Source: Glycine soja (Eukaryota; Streptophyta; Magnoliopsida; Fabales; Fabaceae). From it: a stretch of DNA of 64,000 bases. Below the pieces are notes generated by a model. It ran no database searches and had not been told where the DNA came from. It was given only the letters and a program-made list of their open reading frames with translations. Shown piece after piece: positions 31,451 through 42,269 of the stretch. Every line of letters begins with the position of its first letter. Position 1 is the stretch's first letter. A program made the translations under genes and the position numbers. Location: positions 29,972,850-30,036,849 of the forward strand of contig NC_041007.1 in NCBI RefSeq assembly GCF_004193775.1. Reading direction: 5' to 3'.

Positions 31451-32670
31451 TATTTCCGCGTATCATCGGGCCCGCCGCCTCTGGATGATACAAGGGTGCA
31501 GAATGACCAAACTTGGTCTCTGCTTGTCATCGGGCCCGCCGCCTCTGGATGACAAATGGGTGCGAATAACCGTAAGGTATCTCCGCGTATCATCGGGCCC
31601 GCCGCCTCTGGATGATACAAGGGTGCAGAATGACCAAACTTGGTCTCTGCTTGTCATCGGGCCCGCCGCCTCTGGATGACAAAAGGGTGCGAATAACCGT
31701 AAGGTATCACCGCGTATCATCGGGCCCGCCGCCTCTGGATGATACAACGGTGCAGAATGACCAAACTTGGTTTCTGCTTGTCATCGGGCCCGCCGCCTCT
31801 GGATGACAAAAGGGTGCGGATAACCGTAAGGTATCTCCGCGTATCATCGGGCCCGCCGCCTCTGGATGATACAAGGGTGCAGAATGACCAAACTTGGTCT
31901 CTGCTTGTCATCGGGCCCGCCGCCTCTGGATGACAAAAGGGTGCGGATAACCGTAAGGTATCTCCGCGTATCATCGGGCCCGCCGCCTCTGGATGATACA
32001 AGGGTGCAGAATGACCAAACTTGGTCTCTGCTTGTCATCGGGCCCGCCGCCTCTGGATGACAAAAGGGTGCGAATAACCGTAAGGTATCTCCGCGTATCA
32101 TCGGGCCCGCCGCCTCTGGATGATTCAAGGATGCAGAATGACCAAACTTGGTCTCTGCTTGTCATCGGGCCCGCCGCCTCTGGATGATACAAGGGTGCAG
32201 AATGACCAAACTTGGTCTCTGCTTGTCATCGGGCCCGCCGCCTCTGGATGACAAAAGGGTGCGAATAACCGTAAGGTATCTCCGCGTATGATCGGGCCCG
32301 CCGCCTCTGGATGATACAAGGGTGCAGAATGACCAAACTTGGTCTCTGCTTGTCATCGGGCCCGCCGCCTCTGGATGACAAAAGGGTGCGAATAACCGTA
32401 AGGTATCTCCGCGTATCATCGGGCCCGCCGCCTCTGGATGATACAAGGGTGCAGAATGACCAAACTTGGTCTCTGCTTGTCATCGGGCCCGCCGCCTCTG
32501 GATGACAAAAGGGTGCGGATAACCGTAAGGTATCTCCGCGTATCATCGGGCCCGCCGCCTCTGGATGATACAAGGGTGCAGAATGACCAAACTTGGTCTC
32601 TGCTTGTCATCGGGCCCGCCGCCCCTGGATGACAAAAGGGTGCGGATAACCGTAAGGTATCTCCGCGGGC
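31451..32670 (-). repeat. 127-bp hairpin satellite of element D
   Basis: About 9.5 dimeric 127-bp units, regular at 31,485, 31,612, 31,739, 31,866 and 31,993. A lone 64-bp half near 32,120-32,184 shifts the register, and the 127-bp spacing resumes at 32,311. Each half-unit has the CGGGCCCG core inside GTATCATC/GATGATAC or TTGTCATC/GATGACAA arms. Confidence 0.93.
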
Positions 32671-32689
32671 TACCAGCTCTTGAGTCATG

Positions 32690-33479
32690 GCAACAAAAGG
32701 CGGTATGGTCGACAAAAGCGAGGCTCTTGCTCCTACGTATCCTCCAATGAGGAACTCAGACCTACGTAGTTCTGGATAACTTGTGAGACTGGAAAAAGTC
32801 TCGGTGTTTTCTCCACTAAAATGCAAACATGCTTTAGCAAAGAGACAAATATTCCAACTGATTTAGAGCAGCATATGCTTTTTTGAGTGAAAAACAATGC
32901 GTCTACCGGGAAAGGAGAGTCTGCTGATGAAATCTCCTATAACCATAAATGAGATTTTGGATGTTAGCATTTCGTTTCTAAATGACCATTTAGAGGAAAC
33001 ACCGGGTTCGACAAAAATAGAAGAAATCCACTCAAAGTGTATCAATCTCGCACAGGTAAGTGTTTCATCCTAATTCCGAACCATAGATATGTCATGACTT
33101 GACTTTGCAAATTATTTCCTATCAAATCAAAAATTACATGCGTGATCATGGATCAAATAGGACTTCCCTTGGGAATGAGTTCTTTTGGTGGTTTCTTCTT
33201 TCGGCTTTTGTGTGTTTTTGGCTTTTGATTTTTCTGGCTTTTTCTTTTTCTGTTTTTTTTTTGTTTAGTGCGGGGCGAGAAAAAAAGGTCACTAGCGCAC
33301 AGGATTTTGGTTGGTAATCAAAGGGAGAAGACTATTTTAGGTCGTGGTTCCCTTTCCTTCTTTTTTCGTTCATTTGGTGGCAATTCTGTATTGTTCAGAT
33401 ATTGTCCGGTCCAAAGACCTCTCTGCACATTTCTTCTGTTTTCTTTCGATCCTTGATCAGGAGCTTTCTTTCATTCTTC
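32690..33479 (-). other. Non-coding 3' region of element D
   Basis: It includes one ACTACGTAGG module (about 32,700-32,775) and sequence shared with A's 17,140-17,600. No gene is seen. Confidence 0.6.
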
Positions 33480-33710
33480 TTCTTCCTTTTTTACTTTCTC
33501 CCATTCTTTGATTGGGAATTTTCCTTTCTTTTCTTTTTGCTTTCTCCCACTCTTTGATTGGGGAATTTTCCTTCTTTTCTTTTTTTGCTTTCTCCCACTC
33601 TTTGATTGGGGAATTTTCCTTCTTTTCCTTTTTTGCTTTCATTGGAAATTTTCCTTCTCTTTTTCTTTGATTGGAAATTTCCCCTCTATTCTTTTTTTGC
33701 TTCCGAGGGT
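33480..33710 (-). repeat. Pyrimidine-rich tandem repeat of element D
   Basis: Repeats of TTTGATTGGGGAATTTTCC, with CTTTCTCCCACTC between them, form the complement of the 45-bp purine array of A (16,735-17,010). Confidence 0.8.
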
Positions 33711-34264
33711 AAGGATTGACATTCTCACCCTGGGTCAAGGTTTATGGTGAGTCAGGATTTTGGCTCAAAGCTTGTAGAATGGCTAGACATGATACATGTC
33801 AGGGTTTGGTTTGGTTCAAGGATAAAAGGGATGCCCCACATTATTTCCATGACACAAATGCAAAAATGATGATTTGGAAACTTTATGCAAAACTGGTCAT
33901 GCATGCACCTATGCGGACACTCAAGTGTCAAATTTTTATGGTCATGTGATGCTAGGGCTCAGGATTCATTTTCCTCTATTTTAAATCAACCCAATGTTTC
34001 CAAAATATGCTCTTTTATCCATTTGTGCATTCATTTGAGTCCATTTTGGGCGTCCGGGGAAATTTTCACAGCATTCACCCTTCAGGTGTATACACATTTT
34101 TAAAAACTAGTTATGATCAGTGATTTTTTTCAAAGAAAAGTTGGAAGTCATCTCTTTTCAAAAGCATATCGGTTTTTCAGCTAAACAACTTATTTTTCTT
34201 TTCCTTTTTTATCATTTGTTTATTTCTTTTTCTTGTTTGTTTTTGTTTTTTTTCCCTTTTTTTT
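33711..34264 (-). other. Non-coding 3' region of element D, conserved with A
   Basis: It aligns with A's 16,250-16,730 in inverted orientation. No gene is seen. Confidence 0.6.
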
Positions 34265-34545
34265 TCATGAGGTATTTTGCTACCTAAACATGTGTATATT
34301 TTTGTGAGGTATTTTTGCTATATACATGCATATCCAAGGTATCTTGCTACCTAAACATACATATATATATATTGTGAGGTATCTTTTTGCTACATACATG
34401 CATATCTAAGGTATCTTGCTACCTAAACATACATATATATATTTTGTGAGGTAGTTGTTTGCTACCTAAATTACATACATGCATATCTAAGGTATTTTTC
34501 ACTACCTAAACACGCATACATATATTTTGTGAGGTATGACTACCT
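34265..34545 (-). repeat. GAGGTAT...GCTACCTAAACA tandem repeat (element D)
   Basis: Four imperfect units of about 60-95 bp alternate TGCTACCTAAACA, ACATACATATAT and TTTGTGAGGTA. The motif is related to the GGTAGCAAAATACC copies in A's putative intron. Confidence 0.75.
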
Positions 34546-34862
34546 TCCGAGCTTGTGCTCGTTTTATTTAAATTCTTAGGATCATGAGCAACTAGGTGTG
34601 TCCCAATAAGACTTGAGAAACAAAAGGTGATCAAATAGTAAGCAGAAATTTAAAAGTTACTAGGTTGCCTCCTAGTAGCGCTTCTTTAACGTCTTGAGCT
34701 GGACGCCTTATGACTTGTCGGTCACTGACCTAGTACTTTCCTTACCTTTGGCTTTGGACTTGGTTGCCTATTGGTCGGCCATGTGTCGTAGGCAATACTC
34801 AAACCTTTTTGTGGATGAGCAGAGGTGAACTCTAAAGGTGGTGGCGGTGCGTCTATTGCCCG

Positions 34863-35600
34863 CTACCGGCCATCCCAATGCTGTTGTGGTGTTTCGCCCT
34901 GCGCCTGCCTAGGGACGCAGTACTTCTTGATGAAAGCTCGATCAGTAGGGGGCCTGATGCCCTTGCTGGAGGTTACAGGTACTCTGTAGAACTGACAGAG
35001 ACCCGTAATTAGAGCTTGACAACTCCAAGACCCTGTTGGACTTCTTCGGGTCCACTGGGTGTCTTGCAGGTGCGATCCCTGCAAACAATTGATGAAATCA
35101 GAAATCAGTTGAGCGATGTGCATACTTACCTATGATGACATAACCTTGCCGGGGGGGTACGGGCACCCTGTAGGACTGATAGAGGCCCGTAACCAGAGCT
35201 GGAAACCCCAGGGCCCTGTTGGACTTTTCCGGGTCCACTGGGTGTCTTGTGGGTGCGATCCCTGCAAACAATAGATGGTATCAGAAATCAGTTGAACTAT
35301 ATGCATACTTACCCATGTCGGGACGACACAGACCAACTGATACTTTTGCAGGGGGAGATTGGCGTTGCGGTCGCTGGGCAGAATGTTGCTAAGTAGCAAT
35401 GTCATCTATATCTGTGTAAGAGTGGTCATGTTGGTGCGCACGATCCGCACTCGTCTCTTTGCAGCGGCACGGGTGAAATCTTGCCCCGGTATGCATAGTA
35501 GCTGTGTGATAGACTCCCTCTCTGGTTGTGCTCGCGCAGTTGGCCCTCCTCCAATATCAGGGGGTGGCCCAGGAACCGTTAAAAGGAAACTACTGGCCCC
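34863..35600 (-). pseudogene. Remnant of the extra 3' ORF in element D
   Basis: On the minus strand, from about 35,520 downward, it matches A's 14,569-15,819 product: QLLCIPGQDFTRAAAKRR, VRTNMTTLTQI, MTLLLSNILPSDRNANLP and later ALITGLCQF, ending IKKYCVPRQAQGE. An in-frame TAG replaces Trp after MTTLTQI (about 35,405). A segment of about 183 bp is duplicated in tandem (GTGCGATC at about 35,070 and 35,253), so the part with MHI(A/V)QLISD occurs twice. 183 is a multiple of three, so the duplication preserves frame. The N-terminal third is missing and replaced by unrelated DNA. It supplies the Gln codon that shows A's TAG at 15,454 to be a mutation. Not functional. Confidence 0.75.
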
Positions 35601-35687
35601 TTAACCGGAAGTGCAAGTCTCGGTTAAGCATTTAAGGGCAGAGGACCTTAAATTCTTTTAAGGTGTGGATGTCGAGCACACTGAAAA

Positions 35688-36975
35688 TGAGGACACGTAG
35701 CCTTCTAAAGGTGAGGGCGTGCAGCCCTCTCAAGGCGAGGAGGTGTAGTCCTCTGGAGGTGAGGGCGTGCAGCCCTCTGCTGGTGAGGACGTGTAGTCCT
35801 CTCAAGGCGAGGACGTGTAGTCCTCTCAACGGTGAGGGTAACTAGTACCCAAGGTGAGGGCGTGTAGCCCTCTCAAGGCGAGGACATGTAGTCCTCTGGA
35901 GGTGAGGGCGTGCAGCCCTCTGATGGTGAGGACGTGTAGTCCTCTCAAGGCGAGGACGTGTAGTCCTCTCAACGGTGAGGGTAACTAGTACCCAAGGTGA
36001 GGGCGTATAGCCCTCTCAAGGCGAGGACATGTAGTCCTCTGAAGGTGAAGGCGTGCAGCCCTCTGTTGGCGAGGACGTGTAGTCCTCCCAAGGCGAGGAC
36101 GTGTAGTCCTCACAACGGTGAGGGTAACTAGTACCCAAGATGAGGGCGTGTAGCCCTCTCAAGGCGAGGACATGTAGTCCTCTGATGGTGAGGGCGTGCA
36201 GCCCTCTGATGGTGAGGACGCGTAGTCCTCTCAAGGCGAGGACGTGTAGTCCTCTCAGCGGTGAGGGTAACTAGTACCCAAGGTGAGGGTGTGTAGCCCT
36301 CTCAAGGCGAGGACATGTAGTCCTCTAGAGGTGAGGGCGTGCAGCCCTCTGATGGTGAGGACGTGTAGTCCTCTCAAGGCGAGGACGTGTAGTCCTCTCA
36401 ACGGTGAGGGTAACTAGTACCCATGGTGAGGGCGTGTAGCCCTCTCAAGGCGAGGACATGTAGTCCTCTAGAGGTGAGGGCGTGCAGCCCTCTGGTGGTG
36501 AAGACGTGTAGTCCTCTCAAGGCGAGGACGTGTAGTCCTCTGACGGTGAGGGTAACTAGTACCCAAGGTGAGGGCGTGTAGCCCTCTCAAGGCGAGGACA
36601 TGTAGTCCTCTGGAGGTAAGGGCGTGCAGCCCTCTGATGGTGAGGACGTGTAGTCCTCTCAAGGCGAGGACGTGTAGTCCTGTCAACGGTGAGGGTAACT
36701 AGTACCCAAGGTGAGGGCGTGTAGCCCTCTCAAAGCGAGGACATGTAGTCCTCTGATGGTGAGGGCGTGCAGCCCTCTGATGGTGAGGACGTGTAGTCCT
36801 CTCAAGGCGAGGATGTGTAGTCCTCTCAACGGTGAGGGTAACTAGTACCCAAGGTGAGGGCGTGTAGCCCTCTCAAGGCGAGGACGTGTAGTCCTCTGAT
36901 GGCGAGGGCGTGTAGCCCTCTGAAGTTGAGGACATGCAGTCCTCTGATGGCGAGGACATGTAGTCCTCTCAAGGT
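35688..36975 (-). repeat. 143-bp minisatellite of 17-nt hairpins (element D)
   Basis: Eight higher-order units are anchored at ACTAGTACCC 35,841, 35,984, 36,127, 36,270, 36,413, 36,555, 36,698 and 36,841. Each holds six submonomers of about 24 bp. Every submonomer is a hairpin with 5-base loop: arms GAGGAC/GTCCTC, GAGGGC/GCCCTC or GGGTA/TACCC. No gene is seen; open frames through it arise from the repeat. Confidence 0.93.
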
Positions 36976-37734
36976 GATAGGTACAAGTACCCAAGGGTCC
37001 ACCCTTATGAGAAAGCAAGAGATCGACTCATCGAGAGGGCCGGTCATCCCAAATCCACAAGATTTGGACATTAGATGTAGGAAATCTATGCAGTTAACAT
37101 GATTTTTAGGGATGCAGATGCATGCAACCTTTGTCGTGAAATTTGGTAAATGCGGACTTCATATGAAACAATGCAATGTAATGGAAAGTTGTACAATGTT
37201 CATGACATTCTTTCCCTATTTTGTGATTTTGATTTTGATTTGATTTTTTTTGGAAAACATAGATTGACTGTCCTTTTGAAAGAGGTGATAATTCATGCGA
37301 CCTTATCCTATCTTTTGCAAATCTCTCCGGGAACTCCCTCAAAGTGTATGTTCTTTTTGATTTAGTCACTTGACCATTTTGGAGTGACGGCAATGGAGTC
37401 GTTTGATGTTTAATCAATCCATTGAAATCCTAGGGTTTGTCCCCTTTTTTTTTGTTAAAAACATCGATGGGTGAGAACTTTTGATCGGCCCCTATGTTAA
37501 CTTGAGGCTCATGCACGGTGCCCCTCATTGCCCCAATGTAAGGCTTTGAGGTACCAATCGTTGCCTTTCGTCATGACCTTGTAGGAGGGAACCTATTGGG
37601 TGAGAACTTCTAATCTGCCCCTAGGTTCGCTTGAGGTTTTTGCATGGTGCCTTTCGTTGCCCCAGTGTAAGGCTTTGAGGTACCAATCGTTGTCTTGTTT
37701 TCATAGCCTCATAGTGAGGAAGAATGAAAGAAGC
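36976..37734 (-). repeat. Non-coding D region with 129-bp tandem duplication
   Basis: Two units starting GGGTGAGAACTT at about 37,470 and 37,599 share TGTAAGGCTTTGAGGTACCA. The rest shows no gene. Confidence 0.7.
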
Positions 37735-38851
37735 AGTTGATTCTTGCAAAAAGAATTTCCCAAGGACGAGAAATAGTTGAAGGATTTTTTGATGGATTAA
37801 GTCAAATGACTCCTATGTAGAAGCAAGATGTTTTGATGTCTTGATGATGCTAAAGGATCAAGTGCTTCTAAGTTTTATTCAAGACAAGAATCCAAGAAAG
37901 TCAAGATATATGATCAAGTTGATTTCTAGAATCTTTTGGAAGAAGTTTCCAAATTGAAAAAACAAAAGGTTTGACCAAAGAATTCTATCATTTCAAATTG
38001 AGATTTGCTCTCCGGTAATCGATTACCAGCAGCTGAAAATGTTTATAATAGTCACTAGAAATTTGAATTCAAAATTTATAATGTGTAATCGATTACACAT
38101 GGATGGTAATTGATTACCAGCAATTTATTCAAATTTTAAAGCCTGTGATCTATTACACAAGTCTTGTAATCGATTACCAGAGGAGATTTTCAGAAAATAA
38201 TTTCCAAGAGTCACATCTATTCAAATGGTTTATGAATGGCCATCAAAGGTGACTTGGAAACACGAATTTAAAGAGAGTTTTCATTGCCCACAAAGTTTAT
38301 CCTCTCAAAAGATTAAGAGTTTTTCTGAACTGAACTGTCTTATCCTCTCAAAAAGATTCTTTGGTCAACCACTTGCATATTCAATAAGGAATTTTGATTG
38401 GTCTTCATTGTACAATCTATCCCTTTTAAGAGAGATTTCTTCTTCTCTTCTTCTTACTTCTGAAAAGGGATTAAGAGACTGAGAGTCTCTTATTGTAGAG
38501 GATTCTTGAACACAAGGGAAGGGTTGTCCCTGTGTGGTTCAGACTTTGTAAAAGGAGTTTTACAAAGAGAGTGGAAAATCTCAAGTGGGTTTCTTGAGGA
38601 CTGGACGTAGGCGCGGGAAGTGGCCGAACCAGTATAAATCAAGTTTGCATTCCTCTCTTCCTTTAAACTTCTTTTATTGCTATTTATCTTTTGCTTTAAA
38701 GAAGTTTATTTTGATTTGTCTTTTGAGTAATTCATGTTAAGGGTGCATTGTTAATCCAAAAAGAAAGAGTGATAGTTCAATTGGGGAATAGTCTTTGCAT
38801 CTTAATTCAACCCCCCTTTTTCTTAAGGTAACTGAGGCCATTTGTCCAACA
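37735..38851 (+). repeat. LTR-like insertion with GTAATCGATTAC palindromes (in D)
   Basis: The end CCATTTGTCCAACA (38,838-38,851) and the preceding TTCAACCCCCC stretch resemble, as I recall, soybean Copia (SIRE-like) LTR ends. Four GGTAATCGATTACC or related palindromes lie at about 38,014-38,180. No primer site or internal part is seen, so this would be a solo or truncated LTR lying antisense to D. Family and left edge are uncertain. Confidence 0.4.
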
Positions 38852-39235
38852 TCCTATTCTTGACAACTCGCTTCTCTAAGAAGACAAACTTTCTGGAATG
38901 ATAAAATGAAGTCACATGAACGTCTATAGTTTTACTTGAAAACACAGTCAATCAAATGCCTTTTTATTTTTATTTTTATTTTTTTTATTTTGAAACTTAT
39001 TTTTTTATTTTGAAACTTATTTGTTTTGAACTTTACTCGTTGTTTTACGGCACCCCCACCAACATGCAAGACGAGTAATCTCTGATTGAACAGTCTTGGA
39101 AGTCAACACTCAGGAGCGCAGGTCGCTTGAGCAAATAGACCAATGGCTTGCACCCACATTCCGGTGAAAGTTGAATAAGCAAACATGCGTTTGTGAGAGG
39201 ATGAGGGACAAGGATATCCATTTTATCCATATCAT
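38852..39235 (-). other. Degenerate non-coding stretch of element D
   Basis: T-rich repeats near 38,955-39,020. No gene is seen; it may be decayed gag-pro sequence. Confidence 0.4.
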
Positions 39236-41116
39236 TTAGCATTGTAACTGTGGTTTATAATAATGGCATAAACTTGAAAATCCTGATGAGTCATAACAAC
39301 AGCTTCCAGAATTGCCCCATGTATGGTGTTGCTTGTTAATGTTAGGATTCAACAAGCGATTCTCCTCAAATTTCAGCCAGCCCGTATCAATTAGACCTTG
39401 CACCTTACGCTTCAGAGCCCTACAATGCTCAATGGAACGCCCCGGGGCTTCTCCGTGACAAGCACACGTTGCGTTCGAGTCGTATTCTCGGAGAAATGGA
39501 GGTTGATGAACCTTGGCTAGGGTTATGGCTACCATTGAATTATCAAGTAGATATGGGATCAAGTTTAGCATATGACAACGGAATTTGGGGTGAACCCTAC
39601 AGGATTTTTGCTGCAAAATTCCTTTTTGTTGGTGTTTTTTTTTGGTTTGTGCTAAAGGTGGTCTTCGTCATTGGAAGTGCGGTAGACAGGCTTTGTGGTT
39701 GATTTAGGGATGGCCTTTGTGGATAACTGGGTGGTGGGTAAGGAGGTGGTTTGTTATTGACTGAGTAATGACATTGTTGGGTTTGGTGGGAAACTTGGCC
39801 GTATAGGAATGGCAGTCACAGCATGGGTTTCTCCCTCTTTCTCACCCTCTTCATTTGCCCCAGTTTTCTCAGTCGTCTTAGTAGGATGATCAAATTTGCC
39901 TCTTTTCGGACCCACATCGATCCTTTCACTGGCGAAGACCAAATCCGCAAAGCTTTGAGGGTGCGTAGCCCACCATCTTTTCATAGTAGAGTATCGATAA
40001 TGTGTCTACCATCACGATTATCGTCTCCCTTTCCATTATTGGGGGTACCACCTGGGCCGCCAGATCCCTCCACCTTTTGGGCGTGTTCTTTGAAAGATCC
40101 GTCCCCCTTTTTGCACATGTTCTGTAGTTGCATCCTATCCGGAACCATATCAAAATTGTACTGATACTGCCTAACAAAGGCAACCATTAGGTCCTTCCAA
40201 GAATGGACTCGGGAAGGTTCCAAGTTAGTGTACCAGGTAACAGCTACCCCAGTAAGACTTTCTTGGAAGGAATGTATCAGCAATTCCTCATCTTTTGCGT
40301 ATTCCCCCATCTTCTGACAATACATCTTTAGATGGTTCTTGAGACAAGTAGCCCCCTTGTACTTGTCAAAGTCCAGCACCTTGAACTTGGGAATGACCAT
40401 GTTTGGGTATTAGGAACAACTTTTCTAGGTTAGCAAAGGCATAATCTTCACCTCCTTCAATGGCCCTGAGCCTTTCCTTTAGATGATCCAACTTTCCCAT
40501 TCCTGCCATAGTCATGAGGGTTTTTATCCGCTGTGGAATGCAATAAGTGCAGTTGTGGGTGATACTGAGGGCCCTCCAAAGGGTTTTGTAGGGGTATACC
40601 ACCAACTGCTTGCCCTTCAGTGGTATATCCGAGCCAAGGCTCGAAGTCGGCTAGATTGTGATGGGGAATTTCATGAGTCTCTTCCACGGTTTAAGAGACA
40701 TGTGCATGATCAGTTTGGGGTTGCTGGCTTTCAATGGGTATAGGAGTGGAGTTATTGACATTCTTATTGGGAGTGTACGCCACATTGGGTGGCGTGTAGT
40801 TGAGAGGCAAGTCATATGACGGGAAGGCGTGCTCGTTTTGAATTTGCACATCATGGGGGCCGCCCGTACTTCCTAAATCTTTGCCTACCATATTTGAGGT
40901 TGGATGATTCATTTGCTTGAGGCCGGATGGGGACGTCGGGTTCACCTTAGCAACAACGCTGGTAGCGGCAATTGCAACCGCATTGGCTTCCATTATCTTC
41001 TTCACGCTCATCATGGCCTCCATCATTGTGGTCATTTTCTCTTTAATGGCCTCCATGTCGGCCTTCATCTTCTCTTGTATCTCCTCTACTTCACCCATTA
41101 CTCTAGCTCTTAGCAC
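39236..41116 (-). pseudogene. gag: Divergent gag remnant in element D
   Basis: On the minus strand the product starts near 41,098 with MGEVEEIQEKMKADMEAIKE, recalling A's MGDQEETQEQMKADMS but clearly divergent. The Gag core is readable at about 40,400-39,981 (FKVLDFDKYKGATCLKNHLK, WYTNLEPSRVHSWKDL, FVRQYQYNFD). It then shifts frame near 40,080, and pieces continue to the CACHGEAPGRSIEHC Cys/His motif (about 39,480), which parallels A's CKYHGGVLGHSVEKC. Several stops and frameshifts are present. It comes from another Ogre subfamily than D's ORF1 and LTRs, whose A and B counterparts are much closer. It could not make Gag. Confidence 0.8.
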
Positions 41117-42130
41117 GAGTTCGGTAAGGGCGCCGTAAAGCGTGTCCTTTTCTTTTTGATAACAATGATTAAGTTCATTTTATTTTATTTTATTTTATTT
41201 TTCAAGGAAAGAATGCAATGAGCAATGCAACCAATGAAAAGCATGGATGTATGCGAATGATGTACAGTTGAAGTATTGCGAATTTTTACGCAGGATATGG
41301 GGTTGAATCAATTTAGATTTTCAACATGGTCCATGACATCTTTGTCAAGGTGAAACTGGAAGTAACAAGGACATCAACAATCCTAAATATGTTTGGCAGT
41401 AGACGAAGCAGTGATGTGACTCGATTAATCTTTTGCCCCAATTTTGCAAGACGGTTACTTCCATATTTCAACTTGACTTGATGAACCTTTTTGTAAAAGC
41501 ATGAGCTTGGTTCAACCCTATAATCCAAGGAATGGCAATTCTGATCGCCAATACTTCAACAACATCTCATAGGGATGAATGACTCGGGCATACTTTAAGC
41601 TTATGCACGGAAAATGTAATTATGAAATTGACATGCCCGAAGAAACACCATTTCCTAGTTAACCATGCATTAGGTACCATGTTCAATTATTTTGTTTTTA
41701 AGTGAAACGGGTTTATGATCCCAACATGGTTGGCTCGTGGTGCCTAACACATGAAACTAAGAATGTAGTGTGAAGTTTCACGCTTCCCCCTTTTTTGTTT
41801 TTGTTTTGTAGAGGAAAACGCAAGGATGAGCAAACATGAAAACAAATGGTATGCAATTTTGCAGATCAAAAAGTTTGTTGAACGCATATGCACGATGATG
41901 CCATGACTCATGCAAAATGTGAGGCTGGAATATGATAACGGACAAATGCAGGATATGTCCATTATGATATTATGAAGAGATGCTTATGCGATGCATGATA
42001 TGAATGCATTTTACGGACACGAGAGCCCGGAAAATTATCTCTTCTTACTTGCGCATTTGGGGGCACAGTGCCCCATATGTACAATTAAGAAGGTGATATG
42101 GACCTTCCGGCTTCCCGTGACAAAGGACGA
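41117..42130 (-). other. Second leader-like and ORF1-start-like stretch (element D)
   Basis: The region at about 41,990-42,130 resembles the leader just upstream of ORF1 (compare 44,240-44,400). Then 41,528-41,313 encodes a divergent FYKKVHQVKLKYGSNRLAKLG-type fragment resembling the ORF1 start. A (TTTTA)n run lies near 41,175-41,200. It suggests a junction between two Ogre subfamilies. Confidence 0.5.
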
Positions 42131-42269
42131 GACCAACATACAATGCATGCTAGAGATAAAATGCGGGAGTGACTTGATTCGCACTGATTTTTGGAGTAAA
42201 AACGTGGGATAAACTCATTTTATTCAAAAAGTTATAACTAGTCAAGATCTGAGCGACAATACAAACTTC

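Noticed and set aside
31451..32670. CRISPR array
   Set aside because: Repeats are contiguous with no unique spacers, and the sequence lies in a plant retrotransposon.
35632..37102. Leu/Arg-rich repeat proteins across the minisatellite
   Set aside because: They are short frames generated by the 143-bp unit, in both strands, without conserved start or context.
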